The notes beneath the pieces are model-generated. The model searched no databases, had not been told where the DNA came from, and saw only the letters and a program-made list of their open reading frames with translations. A program made the position numbers and the translations under genes. From positions 1 to 5,113 of the forward strand of contig JAHFCD010000224.1 of the NCBI GenBank assembly GCA_023249695.1: 5,113 nucleotides of DNA, written 5' to 3'. This DNA is from Elusimicrobiota bacterium. Lineage in GTDB: Bacteria; Elusimicrobiota; Elusimicrobia; UBA1565; UBA9628. Each line of letters starts with the position of its first letter. Position 1 is the stretch's first letter. Shown here in pieces: positions 4,848 to 5,113 of this stretch.

Positions 4848-5113
4848 TTAAGCTTTCGACTTGGCGGTCGTCTTGGCCTCGGCCTTCGCGGGAGCCGGAG
4901 CTTCCGCGTCGTCCTCGACCGGCTTGGAGTCGACGGGGGCGACGAGGTACTTGTCGCGCAGCGCCTTCTCGAGCTTCTCGCCGACGGCCGTGTGGTGCTT
5001 GAGGTAGGCCTTCGCGTTCTCGCGGCCCTGGCCGAGGCGCTCGCCGTCGTAGATGTACCACGAGCCGGACTTCTCCACGATCGCGGCCTCGACTCCGAGG
5101 TCGATGAGGCAGC
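4848..5113 (-). CDS. recA: RecA recombinase, C-terminal fragment (runs off the right edge)
   Basis: The last 87 codons of recA are visible; the ATPase core lies beyond the window. The segment IDLGVEAAIVEKSGSWYIYD followed by GERLGQGRENAKAYLKHH is the conserved RecA C-terminal domain, compare E. coli [27 protein letters not shown]. RecA forms filaments on single-stranded DNA, catalyses strand exchange and triggers LexA cleavage. The C-terminal domain helps load duplex DNA. The final tail (from about VEDDAEA) is Ala/Pro/Lys-rich and ends KTTAKSKA, so it is basic at the end, whereas the E. coli tail is acidic. The frame continues without a start to the edge, and the internal GTG at 5078 is not the true start. 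The gene ends in TAA, followed by its own terminator. Its promoter is out of view. Confidence 0.97.
   Translation of the reverse strand, partial: CLIDLGVEAAIVEKSGSWYIYDGERLGQGRENAKAYLKHHTAVGEKLEKALRDKYLVAPVDSKPVEDDAEAPAPAKAEAKTTAKSKA

Noticed and set aside
3866..5002. Long + frame opposite xerD and recA
   Set aside because: Antisense to two highly conserved genes and crosses the recA terminator; low-complexity composition.
4744..5061. Arg/Gly-rich minus frame overlapping the recA end and its terminator
   Set aside because: Out of frame with the conserved RecA C-terminus and reads through the terminator hairpin.

Overview
The window is GC-rich bacterial chromosome, very tightly packed. It holds six genes: the end of recA, a xerD-like tyrosine recombinase, a secreted protein of unknown function, a thiolase, a family-4 glycosyltransferase and an FlK-like hotdog thioesterase. 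Only the thiolase lies on the + strand. Several start codons are GTG or TTG, and codon third positions are strongly G/C. Nothing points to a phage, plasmid or insertion sequence. The source is probably a free-living or uncultured high-GC bacterium; its phylum cannot be fixed from this sequence alone.

Layout. From 1 to 1712 (minus strand) is a two-gene operon: the glycosyltransferase comes first and overlaps the thioesterase by 4 bases. From 1713 to 1763 is a compact divergent control region with overlapping -10 elements for both directions and a perfect 12-bp palindrome. From 1764 to 3113 (+) is the thiolase, which has a clear ribosome binding site. From 3114 to 3195 the thiolase converges with the next minus-strand gene, and this gap contains a perfect 22-bp palindrome inside a looser outer inverted repeat. 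From 3196 to 3801 (minus) is a small exported protein. Upstream of it are a large inverted repeat over the xerD stop codon and then xerD itself (3854-4747, minus). From 4748 to 4847 is the recA-xerD spacer, holding a textbook recA terminator and a likely xerD promoter. From 4848 to the right edge is the C-terminal part of recA.

Function. recA and xerD are chromosome-maintenance genes (recombinational repair and dimer resolution), but the terminator between them argues for separate transcription. The thiolase and the FlK-like thioesterase both act on acyl-CoA thioesters and sit on either side of one shared control region, so coordinated regulation of acyl-CoA metabolism is plausible but unproven. 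The role of the glycosyltransferase in that unit is unclear.

The most notable pattern is that three minus-strand genes have a TAnnnT hexamer ending 6-7 bases before a GTG or TTG start. This suggests leaderless transcripts, whereas the thiolase has a normal leader with a Shine-Dalgarno site. I found no convincing new multi-gene system, CRISPR array, RNA gene or mobile element.
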